This document shows positions 5,623 to 8,330 of a DNA stretch of 8,330 nucleotides, piece by piece. Location of the stretch: assembly GCA_934590505.1 (NCBI GenBank), contig CAKTPC010000086.1, positions 1 to 8,330 of the forward strand, given 5' to 3'. The DNA is from an uncultured Oscillospiraceae bacterium (lineage in GTDB: Bacteria > Bacillota > Clostridia > Oscillospirales > Oscillospiraceae). A program made the translations under genes and the position numbers. How positions within the stretch are numbered: the first letter of the stretch is position 1; each line of letters opens with the position of its first letter. The notes below the pieces were generated by a model that worked only from the letters and a program-made list of their open reading frames with translations, had not been told where the DNA came from and ran no database searches.

Positions 5623-6063
5623 ATGTTTGAACTTATTCCTTTTGATCGCCGTAATCATTCCGTTTCCGCTTTCGATCCGTTCCGCGCTTTTGACGATATG
5701 GAGCGCAGCTTTTTCAGAGATGTGCCTTCGATCGCTTCCTTCCGCACCGACGTTACCGATACCGGCGATGCCTATAAGCTCGAGGCTGAGCTGCCCGGCT
5801 TCAAGAAGGAGGACATCAAGATAGATGTCGAGGACGATTGCCTGACCATCAGCGCCGAGAGAAAGGTCGACGAGGATAAGAAGGACGAGAAGAACAACTT
5901 CGTAAAGCGTGAGCGTTACTACGGTTCTTACAGCCGCAGCTTTGATGTCTCCGGTATCAACATCGATGGAATCGAGGCTTCCTACACTGACGGCGTCCTG
6001 ACGCTGACAATGCCGAAGAAGGCCGCAGAGGTCCCCGCAAGCCGCCGTCTGGAGATCAAGTAA
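5623..6063 (+). CDS. hsp20: Hsp20-family small heat-shock protein
   Basis: A 146-residue ATP-independent cytoplasmic chaperone that binds unfolding proteins in oligomers. The N-terminal arm (1-40) is rich in Phe and Arg, with AFDPFRAFDDMERSFF. The alpha-crystallin domain runs from about 41 to 133: FRTDVTDTGDAYKLEAELPG, DIKIDVEDDCLTISAERK, a charged Lys/Glu/Asp loop at 80-92, FVKRERYYGSYSRSFDV, and the signature ASYTDGVLTLTMPKK (119-133). The C-terminal tail ends with the L-x-I oligomerisation motif LEI (143-145). GGAGG at 5608-5612 is 10 bases before the ATG. It is a single-gene unit, with CIRCE upstream and a strong terminator downstream. HrcA control of an Hsp20 gene is expected from the CIRCE, though groES/groEL and hrcA-dnaK are its usual targets. 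Confidence 0.97.
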   Translation: MFELIPFDRRNHSVSAFDPFRAFDDMERSFFRDVPSIASFRTDVTDTGDAYKLEAELPGFKKEDIKIDVEDDCLTISAERKVDEDKKDEKNNFVKRERYYGSYSRSFDVSGINIDGIEASYTDGVLTLTMPKKAAEVPASRRLEIK

Positions 6064-6095
6064 GCTTATAACGCTTCCCTCTCCATTACTCACAC

Positions 6096-6139
6096 AAAGA
6101 ATTTCCCCCACACCGCACACGGTGTGGGGGAAATTCTTT
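6096..6139 (+). terminator. Strong intrinsic terminator after the Hsp20 gene
   Basis: AAAGAATTTCCCCCACACC (6096-6114) and its exact complement (6121-6139) make a perfect 19-bp stem with a 6-base loop, beginning 33 bases after the stop codon. The core is C5/G5 and the distal arm ends TTCTTTT. Because the arms end in A- and T-rich stretches it could work in both directions. Confidence 0.9.
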
Positions 6140-6147
6140 TATAGCTA

Positions 6148-6196
6148 TTGTTTTTCCGCGCGTATGGTGCTAACATTCATGCATACTCCAACGCGC
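6148..6196 (+). promoter_or_regulatory. Weak promoter and leader inverted repeats before proC
   Basis: TTGTTT (6148-6153), 17 bases, TAACAT (6171-6176) is a marginal promoter. Across it lie two nested sets of inverted arms: GCGCGT (6158-6163) with ACGCGC (6191-6196), and GTATG (6162-6166) with CATAC (6182-6186). The arms overlap the spacer, so they could be an operator. The promoter call is weak. Confidence 0.3.
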
Positions 6197-6229
6197 ATTC
6201 TTATTTGATATAGGATAGGAGATATTGAA

Positions 6230-7030
6230 ATGGTGAAATATGAAGCCGGTTTTATCGGCGCAGGAAACATGGGCGGCGCGCTCGCGCTCGCGGCAATGAA
6301 GAAGGTCGGGGGAGACAGGGTCGCCGTATCGTGCAGCAGCAAGGAGAGCACCGCCGCAAAGGCGGCAAAGCTCGGCTGCGCCGCCGCTAACGCGGAGGAA
6401 ATAATCGCTGACAGCCGTTATATCTTTTTGGGCGTCAAGCCGCAGATGCTGCGCTCCGTTGTGCAAAGTCTCGAAAAGCCGCTGCATGAAGCGGACACGG
6501 TCTTTGTGTCAATGATCGCGGGAGTGAGTCTTGATACGCTCGCGCAGCTCCTCGGCGCGGACAAAAAGATCATCCGCATCATGCCGAACACGGCCTGTGC
6601 TGTCGGTCAGGGAGTGCTGCTGGTGTGCGCGAACGCGAAGGTGACCGCGCAGGAACTGGCGGAGTTTGAAGAAATGATGGAGAACTCGGGCGTTGTTGAC
6701 CGCATCGACGAAAAGCTCATCGACGCGGCGAGCGCGGTGTCCGGCTGCGGCCCGGCCTACGCGTATATGTTCATCGAGGCGCTCGCGGACGGCGGCGTCA
6801 AGTGTGGCCTGCCGCGCGCGAAGGCGATACGCTACGCAGCGCAGATGCTGCTCGGCAGTGCCGAGATGGTACTCCGGTCCGGCAAGCACCCGGAACTTTT
6901 GAAGGACGAGGTATGCAGCCCAGGCGGAAGCACCATCGCGGGCGTTGCCGCACTCGAGGAGCACGGCTTCAGAAGTGCCTGCATCGACGCCGTTGACGCG
7001 GCCTACGAGAAAACGAAAAAGCTCGGGTGA
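6230..7030 (+). CDS. proC: Pyrroline-5-carboxylate reductase
   Basis: A 266-residue cytoplasmic enzyme that reduces 1-pyrroline-5-carboxylate to L-proline with NAD(P)H, the last step of proline synthesis. The N-terminal Rossmann domain shows GFIGAGNMGGAL (7-18), VKPQ (69-72), SMIAGVSL (94-101) and the conserved RIMPNTACAVGQG (116-128). The helical dimerisation domain has SAVSGCGPAYAYMF (168-181), the active-site S-G-x-x-P-A-Y stretch, then LPRAKA and the PROSITE-type signature EVCSPGGSTIAGVAALEE (227-244). Length is normal for the family. AGGAG at 6217-6221 is 8 bases before the ATG. It stands alone, with no proA or proB beside it. No clear plus-strand terminator follows; the hairpin at 7098-7131 lacks a T-tract on this strand. 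Confidence 0.97.
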   Translation: MVKYEAGFIGAGNMGGALALAAMKKVGGDRVAVSCSSKESTAAKAAKLGCAAANAEEIIADSRYIFLGVKPQMLRSVVQSLEKPLHEADTVFVSMIAGVSLDTLAQLLGADKKIIRIMPNTACAVGQGVLLVCANAKVTAQELAEFEEMMENSGVVDRIDEKLIDAASAVSGCGPAYAYMFIEALADGGVKCGLPRAKAIRYAAQMLLGSAEMVLRSGKHPELLKDEVCSPGGSTIAGVAALEEHGFRSACIDAVDAAYEKTKKLG

Positions 7031-7249
7031 TCGCTGGAAATACACCGGCGCATAGCCGGGTTCACAATTAGGATCAAGCAGCGAAGTATGCAATAAAAGC
7101 AAACCTGAGGCTCAACGAAGCGGCGTTTGCTCCTTCTGACGCGCTGGGGCTCGACCTGCGCTGCGGCGCAGGCCACCTTGGGTTGCAAAGCGCTCCCAGC
7201 GCTTTGCCAAGAGCCCTCGGGTTCGAGCCCAAAAGGGCAAGAAATAAAA

Positions 7250-7284
7250 CCAAATCGAAGCCCAACGAAGTGGGTTCGATTTGG
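7250..7284 (-). terminator. Terminator-like hairpin B of the palindrome cluster
   Basis: CCAAATCGAA (7250-7259) pairs with TTCGATTTGG (7275-7284). Past one bulged G, CCCA (7261-7264) pairs with TGGG (7271-7274). On the minus strand the loop is CTTCGT and the stem is followed by TTTTATTTC, the shape of an intrinsic terminator. It may be a second stop after the hairpin at 7339-7370. Confidence 0.5.
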
Positions 7285-7338
7285 AGAGGAGGAGCAGCGG
7301 AGTGAGCGCGAGATGACTTTTGATGCGGAGCATAAAAA

Positions 7339-7370
7339 GTCGTCGCAAGCGATACGAAGCTTGCGACGAC
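7339..7370 (-). terminator. Intrinsic terminator of the AT-rich gene (hairpin C)
   Basis: GTCGTCGCAAGC (7339-7350) and GCTTGCGACGAC (7359-7370) form a perfect 12-bp stem with an 8-base loop containing TTCG on the minus strand. It is followed there by TTTTTATG. It lies about 75 bases past the stop codon of the minus-strand gene ending at 7444 and is the best terminator for it. Confidence 0.75.
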
Positions 7371-7443
7371 GTGGCAGGGTCAGCCAATTTTGAGGACAGG
7401 TGTTGTAGATTATACTCGCGCAAAAATATAGCCTGTAAGACGC

Positions 7444-8330
7444 TTACATCTTCCAAACTTCGTCGCCTTTGAGCAAAAAACCGTATAGGATTCTTTCTTC
7501 TGCGTCAGTTACTTCCCCTGTTTCAATTCGTTTTTGAATTTTGGGGATGATAACTTCTTTGTGGGCGACGAATGCCTTCATGTATTCTTCACGACGCGCA
7601 AAGTTTTCCCACATATAGTCTGAAAAGTCTACTTGCGAGTAATCAAAATTCTTCGGGTCTAACAAGAACTGCAAATGTGGTCTTCCCTCAGATAATGGTT
7701 TCAACATGCTTATATCAGCTAACATATCACTGATATGGAGAAGATATACACATTCCAGCTTAGTTTCAACCGGATCGGGAAATACTCTCATACTCGAGGT
7801 TCCTTTTTTACTAATTTCCAGTATCCTATTTAGAAATTCTTTAAGAGCGTCCTGATTGGGGGTCAGCCATCCGGAAAATGCAAAATCGTAGATTGCGCCT
7901 GTTGGCAGTTGTGCAAAGCTATCTGATAAGATACGTTTATATTTTTGTTGAGTAGCATCGCCCGTTATTCGCCGGTAAAGCAGTCTCAATAGTATAACTT
8001 TACTATTAAAATTTTCCGTTGCATCAATGAGAGCTTGAATTTTATCGGTGGTTTCTTCATCTTTTGATATAAACTGCTCAATTAGATGGCGGAGACTGTT
8101 AAAACTTACATTCACCGCATACTCGAAGAATTTTTCTCCATCCACGATCTGATAAATGAGTTCAAAGTTAGAGGAAAATGTTAATGAGCAGCAAAGCTTC
8201 GAAAATTCTCTCAAGCTTTGCTTAAAATCTGGCCAACCTATAGAAAAGAACTTCTGCACAAAAATCTCATCACTTAGCAATTCTTCTATAGATGCCGCAA
8301 TCGTCTTTTTACCATCACAATCCAAGCCAA
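7444..8330 (-). CDS. AT-rich gene of unknown function (5' end outside window)
   Basis: The frame is open from the right edge of the window to a TAA at 7444-7446, giving at least 295 codons. A TTG at 8325 could be a start, but the frame runs on through it to the edge with no ribosome binding site visible, so the gene probably begins outside. The product is soluble-looking and mostly helical, with no signal peptide, transmembrane segment, Walker, metal-binding or nuclease motif that I can see. Stretches rich in aromatic residues include FAFSGWLTPNQDALKEF and FDYSQVDFSDYMWENFARRE; the end is RILYGFLLKGDEVWKM. Base use differs sharply from its neighbours (20 G/C in 60 bases at 7801-7860), suggesting horizontal transfer. 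It could be the C-terminal part of a large accessory protein, for example a defence NTPase, but that is speculation. Confidence 0.85.
   Translation of the reverse strand, partial: GLDCDGKKTIAASIEELLSDEIFVQKFFSIGWPDFKQSLREFSKLCCSLTFSSNFELIYQIVDGEKFFEYAVNVSFNSLRHLIEQFISKDEETTDKIQALIDATENFNSKVILLRLLYRRITGDATQQKYKRILSDSFAQLPTGAIYDFAFSGWLTPNQDALKEFLNRILEISKKGTSSMRVFPDPVETKLECVYLLHISDMLADISMLKPLSEGRPHLQFLLDPKNFDYSQVDFSDYMWENFARREEYMKAFVAHKEVIIPKIQKRIETGEVTDAEERILYGFLLKGDEVWKM

Larger units (their letters stand above)
7098..7370. repeat. Cluster of palindromic elements between proC and the AT-rich gene
   Basis: No credible gene lies in 7031-7443. Instead, inverted repeats follow one another. AGCAAAC/GTTTGCT is at 7098-7131; CCTGCGC/GCGCAGG at 7155-7172; GCAAAGCGCT/AGCGCTTTGC at 7185-7207. 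An outer pairing GGGCTCGA (7147-7154) with TCGAGCCC (7223-7230) encloses the latter two. Next are CCAAATCGAA plus CCCA with its complement at 7250-7284, GACTTTT/AAAAGTC with inner ATGC/GCAT at 7315-7341, and a 12-bp stem at 7339-7370. Three of the hairpins carry ACGAAG at the loop. An 88-codon frame at 7127-7393 reads through but looks like translated repeat, not a gene. This may be a dispersed intergenic palindromic element, a MITE-like insertion or a structured RNA. Confidence 0.6.

Noticed and set aside
5581..5625. RNA thermometer (ROSE or fourU) over the Hsp20 ribosome binding site
   Set aside because: I see no stretch in the leader that pairs convincingly with the GGAGG, and the one clear hairpin lies upstream of it.
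6167..6174. Second CIRCE half-site (GTGCTAAC) before proC
   Set aside because: Only one arm is present, with no complementary arm at nine bases, so it is most likely chance.
6200..6229. T-box or proline-responsive riboswitch before proC
   Set aside because: The leader is short (about 90 bases from the previous terminator) and lacks the T-box sequence and a following terminator.
7140..7240. tRNA-like segment with GGGTTCGAGCCC resembling a T-arm
   Set aside because: The T-stem does not close properly around a 7-base TTCGANN loop, there is no acceptor stem of 7 bp at the right distance and no anticodon arm. It is better explained by the palindrome cluster.
7127..7393. 88-codon open frame on the plus strand
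   Set aside because: No ribosome binding site; it runs through five inverted repeats, and the opposite strand is equally open. It looks like translated repeat DNA.

Overview
The window looks like a piece of chromosome from a low-GC-relative, moderately GC-rich anaerobic Clostridia member, probably a gut Oscillospiraceae/Ruminococcaceae-type bacterium. The grounds are GGAGG-type ribosome binding sites before most genes, sigma-70 type promoters, LxxC lipoproteins with Ala/Ser/Pro/Asp-rich linkers, and a perfect CIRCE operator. The genus is inference.

Layout. 1-848 (minus) is the N-terminal part of a lipoprotein of unknown function, with a duplicated domain and a consensus promoter. 1001-1414 (plus) is a decayed gene that reads through after correction of one stop codon and two single-base indels. 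1472-3950 (minus) is a complete polar amino acid ABC importer: binding lipoprotein, permease and ATPase. A consensus promoter with an ARG-box-like operator precedes the binding-protein gene. A strong hairpin and a second promoter lie between it and the permease gene. 4307-5428 (plus) is an alanine racemase-family PLP enzyme with several changed active-site positions. 5457-5493 is a 14-bp-arm CIRCE element that precedes an Hsp20 small heat-shock protein gene (5623-6063), which ends in a 19-bp terminator stem. 6230-7030 (plus) is proC, pyrroline-5-carboxylate reductase.

After proC the character changes. 7040-7380 has no convincing gene but is packed with inverted repeats, including three hairpins whose minus-strand loops all contain CTTCGT or TTCGT and which are each followed by a T-tract. 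Beyond it, an AT-rich minus-strand gene (7444-8330, 5' end outside the window) encodes a protein I do not recognise. One 60-base sample inside proC has 44 G/C, against 20 in a sample of this last gene, so 7040-7440 looks like a junction between core and accessory DNA.

How the parts fit: the importer, racemase and proC are separate transcription units concerned with amino acid uptake and metabolism. The Hsp20 gene is a stress unit under probable HrcA control. The most unusual parts are the hairpin cluster with the adjoining unknown gene, the decayed gene, and the racemase active site. I found no CRISPR array, rRNA, tRNA or transposase.
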